Source: Amycolatopsis sp. CA-230715 | Lineage (GTDB): Bacteria > Actinomycetota > Actinomycetes > Mycobacteriales > Pseudonocardiaceae | Reading direction: 5' to 3' | Length of the DNA stretch: 64,000 bases | NCBI RefSeq assembly: GCF_018736145.1 | Contig: NZ_CP059997.1 | Location: 7,377,501 to 7,441,500 of the forward strand | Shown here: in pieces, positions 18,403-26,592 of the stretch | How the letters are laid out: every line of letters begins with the position of its first letter | How positions within the stretch are numbered: position 1 is the first letter of the stretch | Made by a program: the position numbers and the translations under genes | Notes under the pieces: generated by a model | The model's database searches: none | What the model saw: only the letters and a program-made list of their open reading frames with translations | Told to the model about the DNA's origin: nothing

Positions 18403-19272
18403 TCAGGGCAGCGGCTGCCACGAGGGCGTGGCGCCGGGGACGAACTTGCCGAACACCACGTCCGCGAAGTGCCCGCCGAACCCGATCGTGCCGGGCTGGG
18501 CCAGGTCCTTCAGCAGCTCGCGCCGGTACCGGGTGGCCTGCTCGGCGTCGTGATCGGAGGCCGCCGTCCATTCGGGATGGTCGGTTTGGATCGGCGAGTG
18601 CAGCGCGTCGCCGAGGACGATCAGCCGCTGGTCGCCGCCGGTGATCACGTAGGACGCGTGGCCGAAGGTGTGGCCGGGCGTGAGGATCATGCGGACCCCG
18701 GGGAAGATCTCCTCCCCGTCGGCGATGGTGCGCACGCGCGGCGCCAGCAACTCCAGGGTTTCCCGGCTCGTGCCGTGCGCCTCGACGAGTTCGCGGTGCG
18801 CCCACTCGGGCTCGGCGATCAGGTATTCGGCCGCGGTGAACGCGGGCTGGTCGCTGCCGGGCGCCGGGTGCCACGCCCAGCCGAGGTGGTCGAGGTGCAG
18901 GTGGGTGAACGCGACCGCCTCGATGGTTTCGGGGCGGCGCGGGAGGTTTTCGAGCAGCGCGCCGCCTTCGATCGCGCCGTTCGGTTGCCCCGCCACGGCG
19001 GGTACCGAGAACGGCCCGACCCCGGCGTCGATCAGGAGCGCGCGCTCATCGCGCTCGACCAGCAGGCCGCCGATGCTGCCCACCAGGTTGCCGGTTTCGT
19101 CGAGGTACTCGGGATGGTCGGCCCACACCTCGTCGGTGGTGCCGGGCAGCCAGCCGCGCGGCGTGAGCTGCACCGCGCCGTCGGGCACGTAGGTGACGCG
19201 GGTGTCGCCGAGGTGGAGGGAACGGAGGATCGCGGCGCGGCTGAGCCGGTTCGTGGTCATGTCTTCGACCAT
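18403..19272 (-). CDS. MBL-fold metallo-hydrolase
   Basis: A 289-residue metallo-beta-lactamase-fold protein. The dinuclear zinc motif H-L-H-L-D-H is at 124-129, a second histidine lies in LTPGHTFGHASY, and an aspartate in VLGDALH, as in lactonase-like and hydroxyacylglutathione-hydrolase-like enzymes. Substrate is unknown; the fold includes lactonases, thioesterases and esterases. The ATG at 19272 or the internal one at 19260 could be used. It is divergent from a MarR gene across a 69-bp gap containing a dyad, so MarR control is likely. Confidence 0.88.
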   Translation of the reverse strand: MVEDMTTNRLSRAAILRSLHLGDTRVTYVPDGAVQLTPRGWLPGTTDEVWADHPEYLDETGNLVGSIGGLLVERDERALLIDAGVGPFSVPAVAGQPNGAIEGGALLENLPRRPETIEAVAFTHLHLDHLGWAWHPAPGSDQPAFTAAEYLIAEPEWAHRELVEAHGTSRETLELLAPRVRTIADGEEIFPGVRMILTPGHTFGHASYVITGGDQRLIVLGDALHSPIQTDHPEWTAASDHDAEQATRYRRELLKDLAQPGTIGFGGHFADVVFGKFVPGATPSWQPLP

Positions 19273-19280
19273 AAGCTTCT

Positions 19281-19300
19281 AACTTGAAAGATGCAAGCTT
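19281..19300. promoter_or_regulatory. Candidate MarR operator
   Basis: AACTTG (19281-19286) and CAAGCTT (19294-19300) form an imperfect dyad. It lies between the divergent metallo-hydrolase and MarR genes, the usual position of a MarR autoregulatory site. A further ACTTGA half-site follows at ~19312. Binding is inferred. Confidence 0.45.
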
Positions 19301-19341
19301 GAATAATTCTGACTTGACCGACCTTTGCTAAGCTGGGGGCC

Positions 19342-19761
19342 ATGCCTTCCCGTGACACCGAAGCCGCCGCCGAACGCGAGCTGTGCGGCCTGGTGAACGG
19401 GCTCGCCAGGCAGATCGCCGAGCACGTGCGCGATCGCGCGGGCAAGATCGGCCTCACCGCGCCGCAGGGCACCGCGCTGCGCGAGCTGACCGGCCCGATG
19501 ACGATGCGCGAGCTGGCCGAGCGGATGAGTTGCGAACCGTCGAACGCGACCTTCGTGGTCGACAAGCTGGAAGCGCAGGGCCTCATCGAACGGCGCCCGC
19601 ACCCGACTGACCGCCGCGCCAAGCAGCTCGTGCTGACCGAGGACGGCGAAGCACTGCGCGACAAGCTCCTCGCGCTGCTGGTGCAGGATTCGCCGCTCGC
19701 CGGGCTGAGCGGAGCGGAGCAGGGCGTGCTGCACGCGCTGCTGGACAGGGCGGTGCGATGA
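19342..19761 (+). CDS. MarR-family transcriptional regulator
   Basis: A 139-residue winged-helix regulator. The recognition region is TMRELAERMSCEPSNATFVV with the wing LIERRPHPTDRRAKQLVLT, which carries the typical D-R-R of MarR wings. Its stop overlaps the ATG of the PEP-mutase-like gene (ATGA), so the two are an operon. It faces the MBL-fold gene divergently and probably represses that promoter and its own. Confidence 0.93.
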   Translation: MPSRDTEAAAERELCGLVNGLARQIAEHVRDRAGKIGLTAPQGTALRELTGPMTMRELAERMSCEPSNATFVVDKLEAQGLIERRPHPTDRRAKQLVLTEDGEALRDKLLALLVQDSPLAGLSGAEQGVLHALLDRAVR

Positions 19762-20519
19762 CCTTTTCCGATCTGCACCACGCTGAAACGCCGCTGGTGC
19801 TGCCGAACGCGTGGGACGTCCCGTCCGCGCTCGCGTTCGCCGAAGCCGGTTTCCCCGCGATCGGCACCACGAGCTTCGGCGTCGCGTCGAGCCTCGGCAG
19901 GCCGGACGGTGGACGGTCCACAAAGGACGCGAACCTGGCGCTGGCCGGTGCCCTGCGCGCGCTCGACGTGTACGTGAGCGTGGACATCGAAGACGGGTAC
20001 GCCGACGACCCGGCGGAGGTCGCCGAGTACGCCGCGGCGCTCGGCGTCGCGGGCATCAACATCGAGGACAGCACGGACGAAGCGCTGATCTCCCCGGCGC
20101 GGCACGCGGCCAAGGTGACGGCGATCAAGGCACGCTGCCCCGGCCTGTTCGTCAACGCCCGCGTCGACACGTACTGGCTCGGCACGGAACCCGAATCCAC
20201 TGTGGACCGCGCACTGGCCTATGTGGACGCGGGTGCCGACGGCGTTTTCGTGCCCGGCACCACCGATCCCGAAGTGCTGCGCGCGGTGACCTCGGCGGTT
20301 CCCGTCCCGGTCAACGTGCTGGCGAACCCGGCGCTGTCCCTTGCCGAACTCGCCCGACTCGGCGTGCGCCGGGTGAGCACGGGATCCCTGCCGTACCGGG
20401 CCGCCGTGCGGGCCGCCACGTCGGCGGCCGTCGCCGTGCGCGACGGGGGAGTGCCGCCTGCCGCGGCTTCGTATCCGGAGCTACAGGCGCGCCTGGTCCG
20501 CTACTCGGCGAACTCCTGA
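19758..20519 (+). CDS. Isocitrate lyase/PEP mutase family protein
   Basis: A 253-residue TIM-barrel protein of the isocitrate lyase/phosphoenolpyruvate mutase family. Diagnostic features are LPNAWDVPSALAFAEAGFPA at the N-terminus, the metal-binding DIEDGY near residue 75 and GINIEDS. The family includes C-C and P-C bond lyases such as methylisocitrate lyase; the substrate here is unknown. The start overlaps the MarR stop by four bases. The 3' end overlaps the convergent DUF899 gene by 19 bp. Confidence 0.9.
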   Translation: MTFSDLHHAETPLVLPNAWDVPSALAFAEAGFPAIGTTSFGVASSLGRPDGGRSTKDANLALAGALRALDVYVSVDIEDGYADDPAEVAEYAAALGVAGINIEDSTDEALISPARHAAKVTAIKARCPGLFVNARVDTYWLGTEPESTVDRALAYVDAGADGVFVPGTTDPEVLRAVTSAVPVPVNVLANPALSLAELARLGVRRVSTGSLPYRAAVRAATSAAVAVRDGGVPPAAASYPELQARLVRYSANS

Positions 20520-21292
20520 TATTCGTCCGCGAACCGGAGGGCGGGCCCACCCGCCTGCAGGCCGAGCGGGACGGCGCGCCCCTTCGGCTCTTCCCAGTCC
20601 TCCTGCCTGCCGAGCGCCGTGAGGTCGAGGTAGGAGTTGGTGCCGCCGAGCACGTCGATGCCGCGGGCGTAGGCGGAATAGGTGTGGAAGACCTCCTCGC
20701 CGACGCGCAGGAACGCACTGATGCCAGGCCAGTCGCCGCGCATGCCCTCGCTCCACGGCGTCCCGGCTTCGGCGAGTTCGGCCTCGGTGCGGAAGTTGAG
20801 CAGCACGGGCGCGACCCGGTCGTCGACCGTCGCGTGGAAGTCGTGGTTGAACTCGGCGCTCGACGAGTACCAGGGGAACGTCCAGCCCATGCGCTCGCGG
20901 AACGCGGCGATCTTCTCGTACGGCGCCCGCGATGCCGCGGCCAGCGAGGTGTTGCGGACGTGGAGCTGGGTCAGCTTCGCGATTCCGTCGGCGGTCCCTG
21001 AACAGCTCGAACACCCGGTGTCGCGGGGGTGCTCGGTGCCGTCGGCGTCGATGTCGTAGGTCCACATGAAGTGGTGCAGGACGAGCTGCGACCGCCCTTC
21101 GAACAGGTCGAGCAGCCCGGCCTCGCCGTCCGGGCCGGTGAAGCGGTACGGCTTGTCGACGCGGACCATCGGCAGCCGCCTGCGCTCGGCGTTCAGCTCG
21201 TCTCGCGCCCTGGTGAGCGCCTTTTCCTTGACCAGCAGCTCTTTCCGCGCGACGAGCCATTCCTCGCGCGACACCACTTCGGGCAGGTTCAT
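20501..21292 (-). CDS. DUF899 thioredoxin-like protein
   Basis: A 263-residue protein of the DUF899 family, with a thioredoxin-like fold and unknown role. It shows RRRLPMVRVDKPYRFTGPDG, then LFEGRSQLVLHHFMW, and a C-S-S-C in place of a classical redox motif. The ATG at 21292 is preferred because GGGGAG lies nine bases upstream; the ATG at 21301 sits directly against that sequence. It is divergent from an HxlR-type regulator, with 90 bp between the preferred starts, suggesting HxlR control. It ends convergently inside the PEP-mutase-like gene. Confidence 0.85.
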   Translation of the reverse strand: MNLPEVVSREEWLVARKELLVKEKALTRARDELNAERRRLPMVRVDKPYRFTGPDGEAGLLDLFEGRSQLVLHHFMWTYDIDADGTEHPRDTGCSSCSGTADGIAKLTQLHVRNTSLAAASRAPYEKIAAFRERMGWTFPWYSSSAEFNHDFHATVDDRVAPVLLNFRTEAELAEAGTPWSEGMRGDWPGISAFLRVGEEVFHTYSAYARGIDVLGGTNSYLDLTALGRQEDWEEPKGRAVPLGLQAGGPALRFADEYQEFAE

Positions 21293-21382
21293 TCCGGCCA
21301 TCTCCCCAACCGCTCTCGTTTTGCAAGTGGTATGACGCTAGGGCAGACTGGTGCGGAAACGCAAGCGGTTGGGAGTGGGTTC

Positions 21383-21880
21383 GTGCGGAAGGACGTTCGA
21401 TCGGGCTGTCCGATCAACCTGTCGCTGGAGATCTTCGGCGACCGCTGGACCCTGCTGGTGCTGCGCGACGTGATGTTCGGCGGCGCCAGGCACTTCCGCG
21501 AACTGCTCGGCGGCCCGGAACGGATCTCGTCGAACATCCTCGCCGACCGGCTCGCCGTGCTCGTGGACGGCGGGCTGCTCACCAGGAGCGGCGATCCCGC
21601 GCACAAGCAGAAGGTCACCTATTCGCTGACCGAGCGGGCGATCCAGCTCGTCCCGGTGTTCGCCCAGCTCAGCGCCTGGGGCGTGCGGCACCTCCCGGTC
21701 GGCGACGAGTTCGCGGCGCGCGCGGGCGTGCTCGACCGCGGTGGCCCTCGCCTGTGGGAGGAGTTCATGGACGAGTTGCGCGAGGTCCACCTCGGGGAGG
21801 GCGCGCGGCTCCGGCCGCGGCCGAAGGGGCGGACCGTGCGGGATCGCATGGAGACCGCATACGAAGCGGCGCTCGGCTGA
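21383..21880 (+). CDS. HxlR-family transcriptional regulator
   Basis: A 165-residue winged-helix protein. The N-terminal cysteine in CPINLSLEIFGDRWTLLVLR, followed by FRELLGGPERISSNILADRL, is the HxlR signature; that cysteine can sense electrophiles or oxidants in characterised members. The GTG at 21383 has GGGAG seven bases upstream; an in-frame ATG at 21332 would add 17 weakly plausible residues. It is divergent from the DUF899 gene, its likely target. The C-terminal ~50 residues are charged. Confidence 0.9.
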   Translation: MRKDVRSGCPINLSLEIFGDRWTLLVLRDVMFGGARHFRELLGGPERISSNILADRLAVLVDGGLLTRSGDPAHKQKVTYSLTERAIQLVPVFAQLSAWGVRHLPVGDEFAARAGVLDRGGPRLWEEFMDELREVHLGEGARLRPRPKGRTVRDRMETAYEAALG

Positions 21881-21883
21881 GCG

Positions 21884-22423
21884 CTACTTCTCTGGCACGA
21901 TCGTGCACTGTGGACAGTTCGCGCGGATAGCCTGCTCCAGGTCTTCGTGCCCGTCCAGTTCGCCGGAGAACTTGAGCACCGCGCCGTCGCTGAACCGGAT
22001 CGTGCAGGTGTAGTCCCGGACCAGTAGCCGGGTCAGCCACGTGCTTCGCTGGATGTGGACGGGTTTCATACTGGCGACCTCGTGCCACGGCCAGGCCCGG
22101 ATCCGCCCTTTGGCCGTGTGCACGAGTCCCGCGCTGCGCGCCTCGAACGTTTCCTTGAGGCCGCGCAGCGCCAGGTACACGAACATCAGGATCGCCGCGA
22201 GCGCGGCGAACACCGTGCACCAGATGCCGATGTTGATCGCCATCGTGTACCGGTAGGAGTAGCCGGACCGCATCATCGGAATCGTGAGTGCGCAGACGAT
22301 CCCGGCCACGACGAGGGCGCCGAAGCCGATCGGCAGCAGGCGTACGCGGGAGACGCGGTATCGGCTCAGCACCGCGCCGAGCGTGGCGGGATCGATTCGC
22401 ACGGGCACCTCCAGCGAAGTCAT
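21884..22423 (-). CDS. Two-helix membrane protein with C-terminal soluble domain
   Basis: A 179-residue protein with two adjacent hydrophobic segments (~30-50 and ~65-90) and a ~90-residue cytoplasmic domain (GLVHTAKGRIRAWPWHEVAS, then VLKFSGELDGHEDL). The latter recalls small PH-like domains of other two-helix actinobacterial proteins, but no family is certain. The ATG at 22423 was chosen; the long upstream open frame is not protein-like. It is convergent with HxlR and divergent from the mannosidase. Confidence 0.6.
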   Translation of the reverse strand: MTSLEVPVRIDPATLGAVLSRYRVSRVRLLPIGFGALVVAGIVCALTIPMMRSGYSYRYTMAINIGIWCTVFAALAAILMFVYLALRGLKETFEARSAGLVHTAKGRIRAWPWHEVASMKPVHIQRSTWLTRLLVRDYTCTIRFSDGAVLKFSGELDGHEDLEQAIRANCPQCTIVPEK

Positions 22424-22551
22424 TCGTCGACTGTGCGCCAGTCCGGGTTCCCGCACCACGGCATTGTCCGGTACCGGACAAGTCGGTGGTGGCGACCTCC
22501 GTCGGATTGACGCCTGGATGTCCGCTCGGCGAGGATCAGGGGGCAACCAGT

Positions 22552-22565
22552 TGACAACGTTGTCA
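22552..22565. promoter_or_regulatory. LacI-family operator upstream of GH92 gene
   Basis: TGACAACGTTGTCA is a perfect 14-bp palindrome with the central CG typical of LacI-family operators at actinobacterial sugar genes. It ends 16 bases before the mannosidase ATG, so a bound repressor would block transcription or early elongation. No LacI gene is in the window, so the regulator would act in trans. Confidence 0.8.
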
Positions 22566-22581
22566 GAAAGGGACTCCGCCT

Positions 22582-24930
22582 ATGAGAACGCGCAGACGCG
22601 TGTTCGCCGCGCTGGCGACCGCGACCGTCGGTGCCGGTCTGGTCGTCGCGCCCGCCGCCGAAGCGTCCCGGTTCGCCGATCCGACGACGCTGGTGAACAC
22701 CTCGATCGGCAACAACGGCGACGGCACCACGTTCCCCGGTGCGGCGGCGCCGTTCGGGATGGTGCAGCTCAGCCCGGACACCCAGCTCAAGAAGTACGCC
22801 TCCTACGACTACGCGCAGGACACCATCCTCGGCTTCAGCCACACCCACCTCTCGGGCGTCGGCTGCCAGACGATGGGCAACTTCCGGTTCATGCCCACCA
22901 CCGGCGCGGTCACCTCGTCGGATCCCGCGCAGTACGGCTCGAAGTTCAGCCACGCCAACGAAAAGGCGTCCCCTGGCGCGTACTCGGTGAAGCTCGACAA
23001 GTACGACGTGCAGGCCGAGCTGAGCGCGACCGAGCGCACCGGGCGGCACCGCTACACCTACCCCGCGGGCGCTGGCACGCAGAACGTGCTGATCGAAGCG
23101 GGCGAGAGCAACGGTTACACCTATGCGGGCGACGTCCACGTCGTCGGGAACGACACGGTGGAAGGCTGGCTGCAGGGCGGAAACTTCTGCTGGGAGACGG
23201 AGAAGGAGCGCTACAAGGTCTTCTTCAGCGCGAAGTTCGACCGCCCGTTCGCTTCGTTCGGCACCTGGACCGACGGCAAGCTCGCGCCGGGCGCACGCGA
23301 CGCGTCGCTCGGCAGCAAGCGCGCGGGCGCGTGGCTGAGCTTCGACCCGAAGGCGGGCAAGCAGGTCGGCGCCAGCGTCGGTATTTCATACACCGGCGTC
23401 GACGGCGCGCGCCTGAACCGCACTGCCGAGACCGAGCGGAGCTTCGACAAGACCAAGGACAAGGCCAACCGCGCCTGGCGCGAGGAATTGGAGCGCCTGC
23501 GCGTGGCGGGCGGCAGCACGGCGGATCAGCGCACGTTCTACAGCGCGCTGTACCGCTCGCTGCTGCACCCGTCGGTGGGGTCCGATGTGGACGGCCGGTA
23601 TCGCGGCATGGACGACAAGGTGCACTGGTCGGATTCGCCGTACTACCAGATGTTCTCGCTGTGGGACACCTACCGGTCGCAGAACCAGCTCGTCGCGCTG
23701 CTGCACCCGGAGCGCGCCGCGGACATGACGAAATCGGTGCTCAAGATCTACCAGGACGGTGGCTGGGTGCCGCGCTGGGCGCTCGCGGGCGGCGAGACGA
23801 ACGTGATGAGCGGTGACCCGGTGACCCCGTGGGTCGTCGACAACTACCGTCGCGGCCTCCTCGACGACAGGACCGCGCGTGCCCTGTTCGACGCGTTGTG
23901 GCGCAACGCGAACGAGGTGCCCGCCGATCAGTCGAAGTTCCGCGGCCGCGACGGCAACCCGAGTTACGTGAAGAACGGCTGGATCGGATATCGGGACGTC
24001 CCCGGTTACCAGTTCGGTGACACCAGGCAGGCCGGTTCGGCGAGCCTCGAGTACGGGCTGGCGGACTGTTCGCTCTCGCTGATGGCGCAGGGCCTCGGCG
24101 AGCGTGACAAGGCGAAGACGCTGGCGTCGAGGTGTGACAACTTCACGAAGCTCTGGGACAAGAGCGTACAGTCGAAGGGCTTCACAGGCTTCCCGCGTTC
24201 GCGAGCGGAGGACGGCTCGTGGGTCGGCGACCCGGACCCGGCGAAGTCGACCGGGTTCCACGAGGGCACGCCGTGGCAGTACCAGTGGCTCGCGCAGCAG
24301 GACCCGAAGGCGCTGTTCGGCCTGATGGGCGGCGCGGAGAAGGCGGAGCAGCGGCTCGACACCTTCTTCGACATGCCGTTGCTGCTGAAGGATCCGGCGA
24401 AGGCGGCGAAGGAGTCGTGGGTGATCGGCGCCTACGACTACCACAACAACTTCGCGTTCAACCCCAACAACGAGCCGGACCTGCACGCCCCGTGGATGTA
24501 CTCGTGGACGGGCTCGCCGTGGAAGACCTCGGCGGTGATGCGCGCGGCGAAGACCCTGTTCACCGACACCCCGTACGGCATGCCGGGGAATGACGACCTC
24601 GGCACGATCTCGTCGTGGCTGGTGTTCTCGATGATCGGCGTGTTCGAGGCGACGCCCGGCTCGGGCGTGTACTCGCTCAGCGCGCCGATGTTCGAGAAGG
24701 TCGAGATGAAGCCGGAACACGGCCGGAAGGTGACCATCGAAGCGCGCGGCGCGGACGCGGCGAAGCTGCAGTCCGTGGCGGGCGCGAAGGTCGGTCACCG
24801 GGCTTGGGACCGGAGCTGGCTCACCCACGAGGAACTGCTGGGCGCACACAAGATCAAGTTCGACCTGGTCGAAGGACCGAGCTCGTGGGCCGTGAACGCG
24901 GCGCCGCCGAGGTTGCTCGACGCCGGGTAG
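22582..24930 (+). CDS. Secreted GH92 alpha-1,2-mannosidase
   Basis: A 782-residue exported glycosidase with a signal peptide ending ~A-A-E-A-S. GH92 hallmarks appear in order: TSIGNNGDGTTFPGAAAPFG, SPDT, GFSHTHLSGVGC, a central SLWDTYRSQNQL, and near the C-terminus NNEPDLHAPWMYSW and PYGMPGNDDLGTISSW. GH92 enzymes are calcium-dependent exo-mannosidases that trim mannans and N-glycans. The length matches the family core without an added carbohydrate-binding module. A Shine-Dalgarno-like GAAAGGG precedes the ATG. The LacI-type palindrome upstream implies induction by a mannose-containing sugar. Confidence 0.96.
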   Translation: MRTRRRVFAALATATVGAGLVVAPAAEASRFADPTTLVNTSIGNNGDGTTFPGAAAPFGMVQLSPDTQLKKYASYDYAQDTILGFSHTHLSGVGCQTMGNFRFMPTTGAVTSSDPAQYGSKFSHANEKASPGAYSVKLDKYDVQAELSATERTGRHRYTYPAGAGTQNVLIEAGESNGYTYAGDVHVVGNDTVEGWLQGGNFCWETEKERYKVFFSAKFDRPFASFGTWTDGKLAPGARDASLGSKRAGAWLSFDPKAGKQVGASVGISYTGVDGARLNRTAETERSFDKTKDKANRAWREELERLRVAGGSTADQRTFYSALYRSLLHPSVGSDVDGRYRGMDDKVHWSDSPYYQMFSLWDTYRSQNQLVALLHPERAADMTKSVLKIYQDGGWVPRWALAGGETNVMSGDPVTPWVVDNYRRGLLDDRTARALFDALWRNANEVPADQSKFRGRDGNPSYVKNGWIGYRDVPGYQFGDTRQAGSASLEYGLADCSLSLMAQGLGERDKAKTLASRCDNFTKLWDKSVQSKGFTGFPRSRAEDGSWVGDPDPAKSTGFHEGTPWQYQWLAQQDPKALFGLMGGAEKAEQRLDTFFDMPLLLKDPAKAAKESWVIGAYDYHNNFAFNPNNEPDLHAPWMYSWTGSPWKTSAVMRAAKTLFTDTPYGMPGNDDLGTISSWLVFSMIGVFEATPGSGVYSLSAPMFEKVEMKPEHGRKVTIEARGADAAKLQSVAGAKVGHRAWDRSWLTHEELLGAHKIKFDLVEGPSSWAVNAAPPRLLDAG

Positions 24931-24931
24931 G

Positions 24932-25054
24932 TCAGCGCACGACGAGGGCCGTGACGGCGGCGGACCAGGCACGACGCGAAAGCGCGAGCTGCCCGCCGTC
25001 ACGGTCCTTCGTGTCGAGGACCCGGACGCGGCGATCTATGACTGTTCCGATCAG
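24932..25054 (-). CDS. Short DUF397-like protein coupled to the XRE regulator
   Basis: Reading the minus strand from 25054 gives 40 residues, with a core VRVLDTKDRDGGQLALSRRA and a W-S-A-A-V end. This matches the C-terminal half of DUF397 (V-x-V-R-D-S-K-D-x-x-G-x-x-L-x-F-x-x-x-x-W). DUF397 genes typically follow XRE/DUF5753 genes, as here. The usual N-terminal part (W-x-K-S-S-x-S) is absent. No ATG, GTG or TTG exists in frame; the only candidate is CTG at 25054, overlapping the XRE stop as CTGA with AAGGGAG upstream. It is either a short coupled gene with a rare CTG start or a 5'-truncated remnant. Confidence 0.6.
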   Translation of the reverse strand: MIGTVIDRRVRVLDTKDRDGGQLALSRRAWSAAVTALVVR

Positions 25055-25884
25055 GTGCTCTCCCTTGCGATCAACTGCCGTGAGTCCTCCTCGCTTAGCG
25101 CGCGACTCAGGATGGTTTTCGCTGCGCGCTGGTAACTTTGCACGTCGGCGTTTTCGTAGAGGAATGCTCCGCCGCGGTAGTGCTCCAAGAACACGATCGG
25201 TGGTTGACCTCGGAACTCGTAAACCACGAATGCGCTGATCAGCGCGGGATACCAGTCCTCTCCCGCAGGCACCAGCCGAAGCGAGATGTTGGACCGCTTG
25301 GTCTCCTCCAGAAGGCGGTCCACCTGATCCGACATGATCGCCGGGTCGCCGACGTTTTGCTTCAGAGCCGACTCGGCCATGACCGCCACGAGATCAGGCC
25401 TATCGAACTTCCGCAGAACTTCCTGCCGCTGGATCCTACCGGCAAGACGGTGGTCCACTTCCGCTACGGAAAGGTCGCCGGAACTCAGGATGGCCCGTAT
25501 GTAGTCCGCGGTTTGAAGTAGCCCGGGGATAAGGGTTCCAGTCCACATCGTGATGCGAACGGCGGTCTGTTCGCAGGCCACCATTCCCGTGATCGAATGT
25601 GGTAAATGCGGAAGGCTCGGTGCCAGCCAATTGTAGTCTCGGGTGTCCCGGGCGAGGTCGACTATGCGGTCTTTCTGCTCGCCGGTGACCCGGAGGCAGC
25701 CCAAGAGGTGGGCCACGTCCTCCGTTGTGGGTAGTCGGGTTCCCTTCTCCCAGTAGGACAGGAGTGGGTGAGGGACTTCGAGAAGCCGCGAGAGCTCGCG
25801 TAAGCCGACGCCGCGGCTCTCGCGCGCTTCGCGCAGAGCCGCCGCGAGAGTTCTCGCTCGGGGCGATGCGATGGGTGTTTTCAT
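25051..25884 (-). CDS. XRE-family regulator with DUF5753 domain
   Basis: A 277-residue regulator: an N-terminal Cro/C1-type helix-turn-helix at ~12-65 (LRELSRLLEVPHPLLSYWEK) and a DUF5753 domain at ~95-270 (LIPGLLQTADY, then VFLEHYRGGAFLYE). In actinomycetes such genes pair with a DUF397 gene, and the pairs include BldB-like and toxin-antitoxin-like regulators. The ATG at 25884 is chosen over a TTG at 25899. It is divergent from a two-gene zinc-finger unit. Codon use is less GC-rich than in the neighbours, which may mark an acquired segment. Confidence 0.92.
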   Translation of the reverse strand: MKTPIASPRARTLAAALREARESRGVGLRELSRLLEVPHPLLSYWEKGTRLPTTEDVAHLLGCLRVTGEQKDRIVDLARDTRDYNWLAPSLPHLPHSITGMVACEQTAVRITMWTGTLIPGLLQTADYIRAILSSGDLSVAEVDHRLAGRIQRQEVLRKFDRPDLVAVMAESALKQNVGDPAIMSDQVDRLLEETKRSNISLRLVPAGEDWYPALISAFVVYEFRGQPPIVFLEHYRGGAFLYENADVQSYQRAAKTILSRALSEEDSRQLIAREST

Positions 25885-25987
25885 GAACGCATCGTACAAA
25901 GGGGCACCGACACTCTCAGCGCGGTACTTTCGGTGCAGAATTGCACCAGATTAAATCATCCTCGGGAACGTCTTCGGGGAGTAGACC

Positions 25988-26182
25988 GTGCTGAGATGGC
26001 AACAGGCAGAGGGAAAGCGGCATGCGATGGAGGGGCCCTTCGCGCCGCGTCCCGACGAGACCTTCCGGACCCTGTGTGGCTTGGAAGTGACGGTCGTCCG
26101 CGCGGACATCCCACAGCTCGGTGGCCGGTGGTTCGACGCGACCTGTCTCTCGTGCGAGAAAGCGTGGCTGGCGCGCACGTGA
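25988..26182 (+). CDS. Small zinc-finger protein of the WxxAxGKRHA family
   Basis: A 64-residue protein beginning MLRWQQAEGKRHAMEG, with cysteines at C30, C53 and C56 (T-C-L-S-C-E). This is the pattern of small zinc-finger proteins found beside XRE/DUF5753 genes in Pseudonocardiaceae, as I recall it. Ligands would be the H in GKRHA plus the three cysteines. Role is unknown. It is divergent from the XRE regulator, and its stop overlaps the next gene's GTG (GTGA). Confidence 0.72.
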   Translation: MLRWQQAEGKRHAMEGPFAPRPDETFRTLCGLEVTVVRADIPQLGGRWFDATCLSCEKAWLART

Positions 26183-26592
26183 TCGAACGCGACCTCCGGC
26201 TGCTGGATCGTCTTCGCGACCTCCAGTCCTCGCTCACCCAGGACATCCCTTGGCTCGTCGAGTCCCGATGCGACGGTGTGCCCCGCGCGGACGGCCTTCG
26301 CGATCTCGGCGAGCGCCTCGCAGACCTGAGCGCCGCCCTGCTCGCTCGCGCCGACGAACTGGACGCGGCGGCGCTCGCGAAACTCCCGCCCGACCGGTGG
26401 ATCCCCGCCGTGGACTCCACCCGCCTCGCGCCCGGCCTCGCCCATCGCGTCGCCGAACACCCGCTGCGCCATGGTCTCGTGTACCTCGCCCTGTGCGGCG
26501 CGGCGTGCCTTCCCTTCTACGGCAAGGATCCCGACCGCCGCATCGACCGCCACGCCCGCTGCGGCCGGTGCGTCCACTGGTCGACGGTTTAG
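26179..26592 (+). CDS. Helical protein with C-terminal cysteine pairs, coupled to zinc-finger gene
   Basis: A 137-residue protein. The first ~75 residues are predicted helical and charged (ERDLRLLDRLRDLQSSL, then RDLGERLADLSAALLARADE). The C-terminal ~60 residues have LPPDRWIPAVDSTR, C-G-A-A-C and C-G-R-C-V-H-W, suggesting a zinc-binding unit like its neighbour's. The GTG at 26179 overlaps the upstream stop. No family is recognised. With the zinc-finger gene it forms a coupled pair, divergent from XRE/DUF5753, perhaps one regulatory unit. Confidence 0.62.
   Translation: MIERDLRLLDRLRDLQSSLTQDIPWLVESRCDGVPRADGLRDLGERLADLSAALLARADELDAAALAKLPPDRWIPAVDSTRLAPGLAHRVAEHPLRHGLVYLALCGAACLPFYGKDPDRRIDRHARCGRCVHWSTV

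Noticed and set aside
24949..25004. Inverted repeat CCGTGACGGCGG...CCGCCGTCACGG as a terminator of the mannosidase gene
   Set aside because: It lies within the DUF397-like frame, has a 32-nt loop and no T-tract, so coding is the better explanation.
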